A stretch of 44,304 nt of DNA from Synergistaceae bacterium (lineage in GTDB: Bacteria; Synergistota; Synergistia; Synergistales; Aminobacteriaceae), in NCBI GenBank assembly GCA_017445405.1, contig JAFSUD010000071.1:1-44304 (forward strand). The letters are read 5' to 3'. The position numbers were made by a program, and so were the translations under genes. Below, piece after piece: positions 32,625 to 39,649 of the stretch. Under the pieces are notes generated by a model, which was given only the letters and a program-made list of their open reading frames with translations, did not search any database and had not been told where the DNA came from. Within the stretch, counting starts at the first letter, position 1. Each line of letters begins with the position of its first letter.

Positions 32625-33506
32625 TTATGCTCCTCTCAGTTTGTCTGCTAATTTCAAGTGTAATTCATGTCCTGCCTTCACTGCAATGATGTGCGCATTC
32701 ACAGGCCTTCCCACAGCAGCAAGGTCGCCTATGATGTCTAAGACTTTGTGTCTCACGAACTCGTCAGGCCAGTGCAGACCGCCTTTTGCCTGTATTGTGT
32801 CGCCTATAACTATTGCGTTCTCGAGGCTGCCTCCGAGTGCCATTCCATGAGCGCGCAGGTAGTCTATATCCCTCTGCATTGCGAACGTCCGGGCTGAAGC
32901 GATCTCTTCAATGTAGCCTTCAGGAGAACTCACGAAGTCGAGAATCTGCGCACCGATATACTCATACTCGACTATGTAGGTGATTTGGAGTCCCTGATAC
33001 GGCAGGGCAGCAACGAACCGCGATCTGTCCTCACCGTACACGCTCACAGCTTCAGCAAGATTCACGGCCTCATACTTTACGCTGTCGTGTGCAGAGTGCT
33101 TCAGCAATTCATCGCTATGGACGCTCACAGCCTCAGCTAGATTCACTGCCTCATGCTTCACGTCATCGTGTGCAGAGTGCTTCAGCAATTCATCACACAC
33201 TGTGCGCGAGCATCCGTCCAGTGCGGGCATCTCTCCTCCCTCGACGGTGAGTCTGACTCCGCTCCAGATTCCGAGTCCGGCAAGCGCAGAGAACACGTGC
33301 TCGCAAGTCCTGACTCTCGTGCCGTCAGGGTAGATGTAGTCCGAGCCTCTGTTAGTCCCCGAGAGCGATAACTCCCTCAAAGGCAGCTCGTTATTTCCCG
33401 AACGCAATAACACTTCCTGTGAGTCGCAAGGCTCAATAGTTAATATGCAGTCTTTGCCGGAATGCAAGCCTTTGCCTGTTAATATAATTTTCCCGTTGAG
33501 CATCAT
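32625..33506 (-). CDS. lpxC: LpxC deacetylase with an internal 27-residue duplication
   Basis: LpxC removes the acetyl group from UDP-3-O-acyl-GlcNAc, the committed step of lipid A synthesis; it is a cytoplasmic zinc enzyme. The zinc ligands are His70 in CEHVFSALAGLGI and the His and Asp of RHKVLDIIGDLA; the catalytic histidine is in AGHELHLKLA. The N-terminal TGKGLHSG signature is present. Odd: residues 105-131 and 132-158 are tandem copies (DELLKHSAHD onward) with 23 of 27 identical, after MPALDGCSRTVC. This is an in-frame insertion between the two LpxC domains. The ATG overlaps the lpxD stop (ATGA). The zinc site is intact, so activity is plausible. Confidence 0.95.
   Translation of the reverse strand: MMLNGKIILTGKGLHSGKDCILTIEPCDSQEVLLRSGNNELPLRELSLSGTNRGSDYIYPDGTRVRTCEHVFSALAGLGIWSGVRLTVEGGEMPALDGCSRTVCDELLKHSAHDDVKHEAVNLAEAVSVHSDELLKHSAHDSVKYEAVNLAEAVSVYGEDRSRFVAALPYQGLQITYIVEYEYIGAQILDFVSSPEGYIEEIASARTFAMQRDIDYLRAHGMALGGSLENAIVIGDTIQAKGGLHWPDEFVRHKVLDIIGDLAAVGRPVNAHIIAVKAGHELHLKLADKLRGA
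33033..33194 (-). repeat. 81-bp in-frame tandem duplication in lpxC
   Basis: The units 33114-33194 and 33033-33113 each encode 27 residues starting DELLKHSAHD and ending AEAVSV plus two residues. Four residues differ (Asp/Ser, His/Tyr, His/Tyr, Ser/Gly). Confidence 0.92.
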
Positions 33507-34456
33507 AATTTTTGCAGCTCCTCTAATTTCTTCTCAAGCACACGTATTCTCTTGAACAATGACGGCAGGTCTGACGCTAACACTAATGCGCGCTTGGCCT
33601 CGTTGTGCGGACGTGCAGGAAAGCCTGAGACTATCGCTCCTGCTGGTATATCGTTCGTTACTCCTGTGCGTGCTGCGATTATTGCTCCCTTGCCGACCCG
33701 GACGTGATCCGTTATTCCTGCCTGCACAGAGATAGTTACGTCGTCCTCAATCACCGAGCTTCCAGCTATTCCGGTCATTGAACAGATGATGCAGTTGCGC
33801 CCGACCTGTACATTATGGCCTATCTGGACGTGATTATCTATCTTCGTGCCTGACGCAATCACTGTGTCGCTCATCGTCCCTCTGTCTATTGTGGTGCACG
33901 CTCCGATCTCCACGTCGTCGCCGATACTCACGCCTCCGGTCTGGGGAATCTTCACGAGTCCCCGAGGAGTGCGCTCGAACCCGAAACCGTCAGCACCTAT
34001 CACAGCTCCCGAGTGAATGAGGCAGTTTTTGCCGACACGGACATTAGCGAGCAGGACAGCATTCGGCTCTATCACTGTGCCCTCGCCTGCAGTGCAGCCA
34101 TCACCGACAAATGCATTTGCACCTATGTATGCTTCAGGAGAGATTTGCGCACCAAGTGAGACGACTGCAGAGGGATGTATGCCTTTGGGCTTGGCCTGAT
34201 GCGAGAACAGCGCGAGAAGTTCAGGGAGTAAGGCTCTTGGATTCGCAGATATCAGCCCGTCCCGTGATGATGTGAATAATTCCTGCGGTGCTGCTATGGG
34301 AATATCAGGATGGAGCTTCTCTAGTGCGTGTTTGTCCCAGATTACGCACAGTAAATTTGTGTCTGCATTCTCAGGTGATGATATTCCTGCGATTTCGTGA
34401 TTAGGATTGCCATATATATTAACGTTCAGCTTTTCAGCAATTACAGATAGTTTCAT
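33503..34456 (-). CDS. lpxD: UDP-3-O-acylglucosamine N-acyltransferase LpxD
   Basis: LpxD adds the second hydroxyacyl chain in lipid A synthesis, after LpxC. The 317-residue protein has an N-terminal uridine-binding domain (residues 1-95) and then a hexapeptide left-handed helix. The latter carries GIHPSAVVSLGAQISPEAYIGANAFVG, GADGFGF, IGACTTIDRGTM, KIDNHVQIGHNV with the catalytic histidine, and GTVSGFPA-like IVSGFPARPHNEAKR. A C-terminal coiled coil follows. The ATG at 34456 is chosen because AAAGGAGG precedes it by 7 bases and it starts the family N-terminus. The open frame continues upstream to 34564 only because it runs into a decayed copy of the preceding gene's 3' end. It overlaps lpxC by 4 bases. 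Confidence 0.95.
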   Translation of the reverse strand: MKLSVIAEKLNVNIYGNPNHEIAGISSPENADTNLLCVIWDKHALEKLHPDIPIAAPQELFTSSRDGLISANPRALLPELLALFSHQAKPKGIHPSAVVSLGAQISPEAYIGANAFVGDGCTAGEGTVIEPNAVLLANVRVGKNCLIHSGAVIGADGFGFERTPRGLVKIPQTGGVSIGDDVEIGACTTIDRGTMSDTVIASGTKIDNHVQIGHNVQVGRNCIICSMTGIAGSSVIEDDVTISVQAGITDHVRVGKGAIIAARTGVTNDIPAGAIVSGFPARPHNEAKRALVLASDLPSLFKRIRVLEKKLEELQKL

Positions 34457-34465
34457 GATTATTCC

Positions 34466-34602
34466 TCCTTTGCTTATAAGTTCCATGTTTTCATGATACC
34501 TAACTTGTCTTCGCCCGTGCTGCTTAATCTGTCGCAAGTTCGGGAAACCACCTCCACAATGCATAAGGTCTTCTGACCTTCACGAGGCTGTGTTGGAAGT
34601 GC
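34466..34602 (-). pseudogene. Decayed duplicate of the outer-membrane protein gene 3' end
   Basis: On the minus strand this repeats the end of the gene at 34630-35886: CTCGTGAAGGTCAGAAGACC, TTATGCATTGTGGAGGTGG, then after a deletion of about 57 bases AGCACGGGCGAAGACAAG and TTAGGTATCATG, ending at another AAAGGAGGAATAATC. The same junction (stop codon plus AAGGAGGAATAATC) also follows the intact gene at 34612-34631, but there the ATG has become ATC. It is therefore a tandem duplication across the gene boundary; the copy next to lpxD provides its ribosome binding site. Confidence 0.85.
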
Positions 34603-34629
34603 AATTTTCCGGTGATGATTATTCCTCCT

Positions 34630-35886
34630 TTACAAGTGCCACATTCCACGAATGCCTAACTTGTCCTCTCCCGTGCTGTCGTAGTACAGCTCAATAGATA
34701 CGTGCTCGTCAATCCTGTAGCCTAACGCTGCTTCATGTACCTCAAGCTCCGGAGACCACCTCCACAATGCATAAGGCCTCTTAACCTTCACGGGGCTGTA
34801 CTGAAAGCGCAGAAAGTATTTATTCTCCGGCCACTGCATCTCTATTCCTGCCCAGAAATCACTAACAGGCTCAAAACGTCCGCCTATCCTCCGGGTTATT
34901 CCGAAGTCGTCGAGCGAGAATATCAGCTCTGCATATATCTCCGGATTAAGTCTCGCAGGAGGCCCGAACCCAAAGAATACTCCTGCTTCCGGGTATCTGC
35001 CCTCTATACCCGCATATGCTGATACCCACACCTGAAACATAAAATCCTCGCTGTTCACGCTCGCCTCGAGTCCCGAGACAGTGTCCGCATGAAAATTCAC
35101 TCTCACGTCAGCCTTCAGGTTCTCTACTGAGTGCCTGTCCTCCAGAAATTCACGCGCATGACTCTCTATCTCTGCCCTGTGTTTCTCTGCCCACTTCACA
35201 GGAAGCCCTACAAGCGGGGAGAACTCGGGAAGCAGTTTAGCCTCAAGGTCTGACCTGAACATTGCGGGGATAGTCCGTGAATATATCGACGGCTTCACTG
35301 CGAGCACCATATTTGAACTTGGCCTGAAAGCCAGAGTTATTAATGTCGCCTCATGCGAAATGTATATCTGCTGAGAGAACTCCCACCCCGGCAGCCTCTC
35401 GCTCACCATCCGGCCAAGACGCTCGCGCAATGCCTCGTCCGCCCACGTCAGAGCACTCTGGGGCACTCCGCCGAGCAGCGCACTCACATCTTCGCTCATG
35501 CCTGATGTGTCATTCACGAACCACGAGGCCGACATTCCCCGCAGTTCCGGAGCTGTGATTCTGACTTCAGGAGCAATTACTTCATCATATGCAGAAAAAA
35601 TTACTGCAGGCTCTGATGCGCTAGGACTTACCTTAACGTCATAACCTGCAAATAATCTCGATGCCACCAGCTCAAGCGTCGCATATCTGTCTATCTCGGG
35701 GCTGTCTGGGATCTCGAGCCATACCGCATTGAGACTCCTAGATACTGCGCCCTCCAGCCACTCGGGGACTCCGGAGACAGTGAGCGCATAACACGGTGAG
35801 AATGCCGCAAGCAGGAACGCAAGCACCAAGCTAGAACATCTCGCCGAAACCGAAATACGTCCTGTTTTCCTCTTCACCCTTCGCAT
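34630..35886 (-). CDS. Putative outer-membrane protein encoded after bamA
   Basis: The 418-residue product has a basic n-region and hydrophobic signal sequence (LVLAFLLAAFSPCYA, cleavage near CYA-LTV). The C-terminal half alternates polar and hydrophobic residues with aromatic girdle residues (FMFQVWVSAYAGIEGRY, YFLRFQYSPVKV, VSIELYYDSTGEDKLGIRGMWHL), suggesting beta strands of a barrel. I do not recognise a named family. It overlaps the 3' end of bamA by 56 bases and precedes lpxD, where many bacteria have skp/ompH; it is not Skp-like. The start is uncertain: ATG at 35886 is used, with a TTG 21 bases upstream possible. A decayed copy of its 3' end follows. Confidence 0.65.
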   Translation of the reverse strand: MRRVKRKTGRISVSARCSSLVLAFLLAAFSPCYALTVSGVPEWLEGAVSRSLNAVWLEIPDSPEIDRYATLELVASRLFAGYDVKVSPSASEPAVIFSAYDEVIAPEVRITAPELRGMSASWFVNDTSGMSEDVSALLGGVPQSALTWADEALRERLGRMVSERLPGWEFSQQIYISHEATLITLAFRPSSNMVLAVKPSIYSRTIPAMFRSDLEAKLLPEFSPLVGLPVKWAEKHRAEIESHAREFLEDRHSVENLKADVRVNFHADTVSGLEASVNSEDFMFQVWVSAYAGIEGRYPEAGVFFGFGPPARLNPEIYAELIFSLDDFGITRRIGGRFEPVSDFWAGIEMQWPENKYFLRFQYSPVKVKRPYALWRWSPELEVHEAALGYRIDEHVSIELYYDSTGEDKLGIRGMWHL

Positions 35887-37555
35887 AGTCGAGCCTGAGA
35901 TTCCCAAAAGGTGTTTTCACTCTCACTCCGAAGCCGTAATCATCATGGTAGTTATCCCAGTCCATTTTTGAGTCTGCGTTGCCTATGTCATAGAAACCTA
36001 CTATCGAGAAATTAGAGTTTACCGGCATACGAAGCTCAAAGTTGCCCAAGTAAAAATTGCTTCCCTCAAATGAACGTGAATTGTAGCCTCGAAGTGTATT
36101 CATGCCTCCAAGTGAGTAACGCGCAAACAGCGGCAGCTCGTCCTCTGTTGATGAGCCTATCCTTAACCTTGCAGCAAACAATAACGGGTTCTCTTCCGTC
36201 CATGATCCGTTGGTGTCTGCTATGCTCTCGATTGCCTTGTTCAGCGATGCGTAAAATCTTGCCTGTGTCCAGTACTTCAGGTAGTTATATTCTCCTCCGA
36301 GTACTTCAACAGCCTGCTCTAAATTCGTATCCCACACAAAGCCGCTCGGGAATGACGAATACGGGTCGCGCTTGTCCCACGTCAATGCAAGCTCCACAGT
36401 CTGGTTCACTCCGTCCCACTGGGTAAGCTCGTCTATGTAGCCGGGTATTGCGTTGTGTATGTCCTCGTACTCGACATCAACGCGCCGGAGAGTGAGAAAC
36501 CAGCTCCAGTCTTCATTGCTGAACTTCTTGCCTATTCCTGCAAACACACCGAAAGCACGTTCATCATACTCAAACTGTCTGTGCCCCTGGCTGTAGCGGT
36601 ACACGTCATCGTAGTGCCTGTAGTTCACTCCGACTCTCCAGCCGAACGTGTGAGCATCCATGTAGGGACTCGAGAACGTCGCCCAGTAGCTCGCCTCGTC
36701 TCCCTCGTTGAAGCCGATCTCGAAGTTCATTCCGCGCCCGAAGAGGTTCGAGTCGCTGTAGGTCAGGCCTCCGGATAATCCGCTTTCTGTTCCGTAGCCA
36801 AGATTAAGGCCGATTGCTGCAGTCCGCTTTTCCTTCACTGTGATTATCAGGTCGAAAAAACTTCCTGTGTCTTCAAAGAAATCATAAGCAAGCCCTACAT
36901 CCTCAAAATAGCCCAGTCCGTGAAGTTTGGAGAGCTGATGACGGAAATGTATCATGTTCAGCGGGTCGCCTTCCTTCAGCTTGATTTCACGGCGTATAAC
37001 GTAGGTCTTAGTTTTCGTGTTGCCCTGAATAATTACGTCCCTCACTTTGGGTTCTATGATGGTTACGTAGATGCTCCCTCCTACTTGAACGTCTGAAATT
37101 CTGGCCATAACATAGCCGTCCTTGTTGTACTTCTCAATAATCCTGTTCATGTCGTTGCGGAAGAACTGGCGGTTGAACACTGTCCCGGGCTGTGAGAATA
37201 CTTCTTTGCTTAACTGCTCGGCCGTGTATATCGTGTTGCCGGTGAAGCTGATGCTCTCTATCACCGGATTCTCCTGAACGGTGAACATGATAGAGACTCC
37301 TCCGCCTTCGGGCCTTATGTCGAAGTCCGCGTAGGAGAAGAAGCCCTGCTCGTAGATTGTATCTGCATCTTTCTGGAGAAGGTCTCTGCTCAGGATGCTT
37401 CCCGGTTTCGTCTCAACAACTCCTAGAATGTACTCTGTAGCCACACGTTCATTGCCTATGACTCCGACTGAAGTAATCTGTACGTCCTGAGCGTAAGCAT
37501 ACTGTGAACAAAGAACGGCCAGCAATGCAAGCAGCAAGAAAAATTTATGTCTCAT
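35831..37555 (-). CDS. bamA: Outer-membrane assembly protein BamA (Omp85)
   Basis: BamA folds and inserts beta-barrel proteins into the outer membrane. The 574-residue protein has a signal peptide (ending near AYA-QDV). About three POTRA domains follow (roughly residues 25-92, 93-165, 166-245), against five in E. coli. A 16-strand barrel comes next, with the loop-6 signature NTLRGYNSRSFEG and a terminal strand ending in phenylalanine (TYFGFGEMF), the usual beta signal. GGGGAGAG precedes the ATG by 13 bases. It heads an operon with an outer-membrane protein gene, lpxD, lpxC, fabZ and lpxA, joining protein and LPS assembly of the outer membrane. Confidence 0.95.
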   Translation of the reverse strand: MRHKFFLLLALLAVLCSQYAYAQDVQITSVGVIGNERVATEYILGVVETKPGSILSRDLLQKDADTIYEQGFFSYADFDIRPEGGGVSIMFTVQENPVIESISFTGNTIYTAEQLSKEVFSQPGTVFNRQFFRNDMNRIIEKYNKDGYVMARISDVQVGGSIYVTIIEPKVRDVIIQGNTKTKTYVIRREIKLKEGDPLNMIHFRHQLSKLHGLGYFEDVGLAYDFFEDTGSFFDLIITVKEKRTAAIGLNLGYGTESGLSGGLTYSDSNLFGRGMNFEIGFNEGDEASYWATFSSPYMDAHTFGWRVGVNYRHYDDVYRYSQGHRQFEYDERAFGVFAGIGKKFSNEDWSWFLTLRRVDVEYEDIHNAIPGYIDELTQWDGVNQTVELALTWDKRDPYSSFPSGFVWDTNLEQAVEVLGGEYNYLKYWTQARFYASLNKAIESIADTNGSWTEENPLLFAARLRIGSSTEDELPLFARYSLGGMNTLRGYNSRSFEGSNFYLGNFELRMPVNSNFSIVGFYDIGNADSKMDWDNYHDDYGFGVRVKTPFGNLRLDYAKGEEENRTYFGFGEMF

Positions 37556-37580
37556 AACAAATAAAGTCTCTCCCCTTTTT

Positions 37581-38150
37581 TTACTGAATCTTTATGACTG
37601 AGCTGTTATTCTTCAGGGCGCGCTGTCCCGTCTGAATCAGCGAATAAACTTTGTCGTATGGCACTGTTCCGGCTGATGGCTGAGGCTTGGCCGATGGTGT
37701 CTGTGCGGCCTGTGCACGCTTCGGAGCACTGCGCTTCTGTGCGGTCTGCTTTCTCGGCTGTGCAGGTGATGAAGGTGAAACGGCCTGCGCTTTCTGTTTC
37801 GGAGGCTCGTACTCATGGATGACGATTATCGGCCCTGTGTCGGCAGGCTCGGCCCGGACGTTACGGATCGCCGGGACAGGGAGTTCACGGGACAGCGGGA
37901 CGACAGCGAGCAATACGATCATCACGGCGAGCGACAGTGTACGCAGAGAACTCATGACGCGCGGAAAAATTGTGCTTTCCTGCTGTGAACCCGGCCGGAC
38001 TTTTGCCCACACATCCTGCCTCAAGTTCTCAAGGTCTGCACGCGCGCATTCAGCATCCATTAATGCAGTCTCCATTGCTCCGGAACTGTAGGACTGCTTC
38101 AATCTCTCAAGCCACCTGATTATTCCTGCAACTCTTTTTTCTACCAGCAA
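37581..38150 (-). CDS. Single-pass membrane protein encoded with a sigma factor
   Basis: The 189-residue protein has a cytoplasmic N-terminal part of about 70 residues and one hydrophobic helix (TLSLAVMIVLLAVVPL, about residues 71-86). A Pro/Ala/Lys/Gln-rich linker (about 105-160) and a short C-terminal segment outside the membrane follow. No family is recognised. It starts at a TTG 7 bases after the sigma-factor gene stop, with AAGGAG inside that gene's last codons, so it is cotranscribed and probably coupled. The topology and pairing are what one would expect of a membrane anti-sigma factor, but no anti-sigma domain or zinc motif is visible. That role is inference only. Confidence 0.6.
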   Translation of the reverse strand: MLVEKRVAGIIRWLERLKQSYSSGAMETALMDAECARADLENLRQDVWAKVRPGSQQESTIFPRVMSSLRTLSLAVMIVLLAVVPLSRELPVPAIRNVRAEPADTGPIIVIHEYEPPKQKAQAVSPSSPAQPRKQTAQKRSAPKRAQAAQTPSAKPQPSAGTVPYDKVYSLIQTGQRALKNNSSVIKIQ

Positions 38151-38157
38151 ATAACTT

Positions 38158-38709
38158 CTACACTCCTTCCAATCCTAGCCAGCCTCGTATTCTGGCTATT
38201 GCGCTCCTGCGTAATCTGTATACATGACTCACGTTGCATTTCTTCTCCGCTGCTACGTCGCCGGGTTTCTTGCCCTCAAAGAATAATGCCTGCACTATCT
38301 CAGCTTCACGTCCCTCGAGGCGCGATATTGCTTCCGATGCGTTGAGCCAGTCCTCGTCGGTGCTGTCGGAAGAGTCCTCGGCGACCTGCAGCCACTCATC
38401 AGGAACTGGAGTCGGAGCGCGTTTCTCTGAACGTTCGAGGAGGTTAATCATCTGTCCGTGAATCTTGTGGTATGCGTAGGTTGAGAACTTGAGTTCGCGT
38501 TCAGGCTGGAACTTATCGACGGCCTTAATGAGTGCGAGCATTCCTTCCTGAATTATGTCCTGCCTAAGCTCGTAGTCGTAGATGTGCATTTTTCCCGCTA
38601 TCCACAGAACTAACGGCCTGTACTCTATGATGAGTTCCTCTCTCGCGTCTAAATCTCCCTGAGAGCAGAGCTGCCATAATTCACTTTCGTGTTCAGAAGT
38701 CAGCGACAT
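38158..38709 (-). CDS. Sigma-70 family RNA polymerase sigma factor
   Basis: The 183-residue protein contains sigma region 2 at about residues 10-90: AREELIIEYRPLVLWIAGKM, then RQDIIQEGMLALIKAVDKF and ELKFSTYAYHKIHGQMINLLE. Region 4, a helix-turn-helix, spans about 125-180 (SRLEGREAEIVQALFFEGKKPGDVAAEKKCNVSHVYRLRRSAIARIRGWL). Region 3 is essentially missing, as in ECF-type or other compact sigma factors, though region 2 is closer to the FliA/SigF style. The ATG at 38709 is chosen (AGGAG 9 bases upstream). A truncated copy of its own 5' part overlaps the start. Target promoters are unknown. Confidence 0.85.
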   Translation of the reverse strand: MSLTSEHESELWQLCSQGDLDAREELIIEYRPLVLWIAGKMHIYDYELRQDIIQEGMLALIKAVDKFQPERELKFSTYAYHKIHGQMINLLERSEKRAPTPVPDEWLQVAEDSSDSTDEDWLNASEAISRLEGREAEIVQALFFEGKKPGDVAAEKKCNVSHVYRLRRSAIARIRGWLGLEGV

Positions 38710-38873
38710 GCACAATCACTCCTAACCGGCATTTTCCGCACAGCCCATGATACTAACGGCCTGTACTCTATGATGAGTTCTTCTCTTGCCTCAATGTCTC
38801 CATGAGAGTATAGCTGCCATAATTCACTCTCACGTTCAGAAGCCCATCTTACGCTGTCAGAGCTTAACGCCAT
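38700..38873 (-). pseudogene. Truncated sigma-factor copy, open 57-residue frame
   Basis: The frame MALSSDSVRW... repeats the first 45 or so residues of the adjacent sigma factor. ESELWQLYSHGDIEAREELI matches ESELWQLCSQGDLDAREELI, and IEYRPLVSWAVRKM matches IEYRPLVLWIAGKM. It then diverges and ends in a TGA that overlaps the full gene's ATG by 10 bases. Its start overlaps the 3' end of the histidine phosphatase gene, with GGGGTG upstream. It is a tandem duplication with 164 bases between the two ATGs. Whether the short protein is made is unknown. Confidence 0.8.
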
Positions 38874-39534
38874 AAGTATCACCCCAAACAGGCATTTTCT
38901 GTCCTTCTTCTCCTGCACGGATATGCAGGTCGTCATTCGCAAACACTAAGCACGCCCGGCCGTAACGCATCTCTACTCCCGACATTGCACAGTTAGACAC
39001 GTCCATATTCCAGACTTTATGAGGATTAAGTCCGCAGAAGACTGCGTAAAGTGCACGCATAATTCCTCCGTGTGAGATAACTGCTATGCGTCTGAATGAA
39101 CCGTCAAGAATAATTTTCACCGCTCTCGTGAGTCTGGTGTGCAGGTGCTCCCACGTTTCAGCACCGTGCGGAGGGTTGAAGAAAGGATCTGCTCTCCAGA
39201 GTGAATATGCTTCATGATGCTTCGTCTGCAGGTCAGGGATAGACTGTCCTTCCCATGACGCAAAATCTATCTCCTGAAGTTCAGGAAGAATTACCGGCGA
39301 GAGATTATGTCTCGAGGCTACGGCTTCTGCTGTGAATAATGCCCTGTCCAGCGGGCTTGTGTATACGGCTTCAAGAGGCCAAGATGAGAGACGGGCAGCT
39401 AATGCTTCTGCCTGCTGTCTGCCGGTTTGTGTTAGCTGAACGTTAGTCTTGCCCTGAAAACGTATTGCGAGATTCCATTCAGTCTGGCCATGACGTGCAA
39501 AAATTATCCGTCTTGGTTCACCAGAGTCAGACAA
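38857..39534 (-). CDS. Histidine phosphatase (phosphoglycerate mutase-like)
   Basis: The 225-residue protein is of the histidine phosphatase (PGM-like, branch 1) superfamily. The phospho-accepting histidine lies in FARHGQTEWN. Other signatures are QLTQTGRQQAEALAARL, VYTSPLDRALFTAEAV, EIDFASWEGQ with the catalytic Glu region, and ISHGGIMRALYAVFCGL with the second histidine. Substrate cannot be assigned: alpha-ribazole phosphatase, GpmB-like or broad phosphatase are all possible. The start is TTG at 39534 because AAGGAGG lies 9 bases upstream. It is divergent from hisZ and overlaps the truncated sigma copy by 17 bases. Confidence 0.88.
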   Translation of the reverse strand: MSDSGEPRRIIFARHGQTEWNLAIRFQGKTNVQLTQTGRQQAEALAARLSSWPLEAVYTSPLDRALFTAEAVASRHNLSPVILPELQEIDFASWEGQSIPDLQTKHHEAYSLWRADPFFNPPHGAETWEHLHTRLTRAVKIILDGSFRRIAVISHGGIMRALYAVFCGLNPHKVWNMDVSNCAMSGVEMRYGRACLVFANDDLHIRAGEEGQKMPVWGDTYGVKL

Positions 39535-39613
39535 AGTAACGAGCCTCCTTCATTAAAGTCAATTGATATAGGAAAATTTCAGCAATTATAGCATGTAGAC
39601 TTGTTGCCTGTGC

Positions 39614-39619
39614 TATCAT
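39614..39619 (+). promoter_or_regulatory. Possible -10 box for hisZGD
   Basis: TGTGCTATCAT, an extended -10-like sequence, lies 31 bases before the hisZ ATG. It resembles the TGTGCTATAAT of the rpmH promoter. No -35, T-box or attenuator was recognised. Confidence 0.35.
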
Positions 39620-39649
39620 TACCTGCAAAAAATTTCTTGGAGTAAATAC

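Noticed and set aside
34457..34564. N-terminal extension of LpxD
   Set aside because: It reads through a decayed copy of the upstream gene's 3' end; AAAGGAGG and the family N-terminus support the ATG at 34456.
39535..39649. T-box or histidine attenuator before hisZ
   Set aside because: The gap is only 115 bases; no run of His codons, terminator hairpin or T-box sequence was found.
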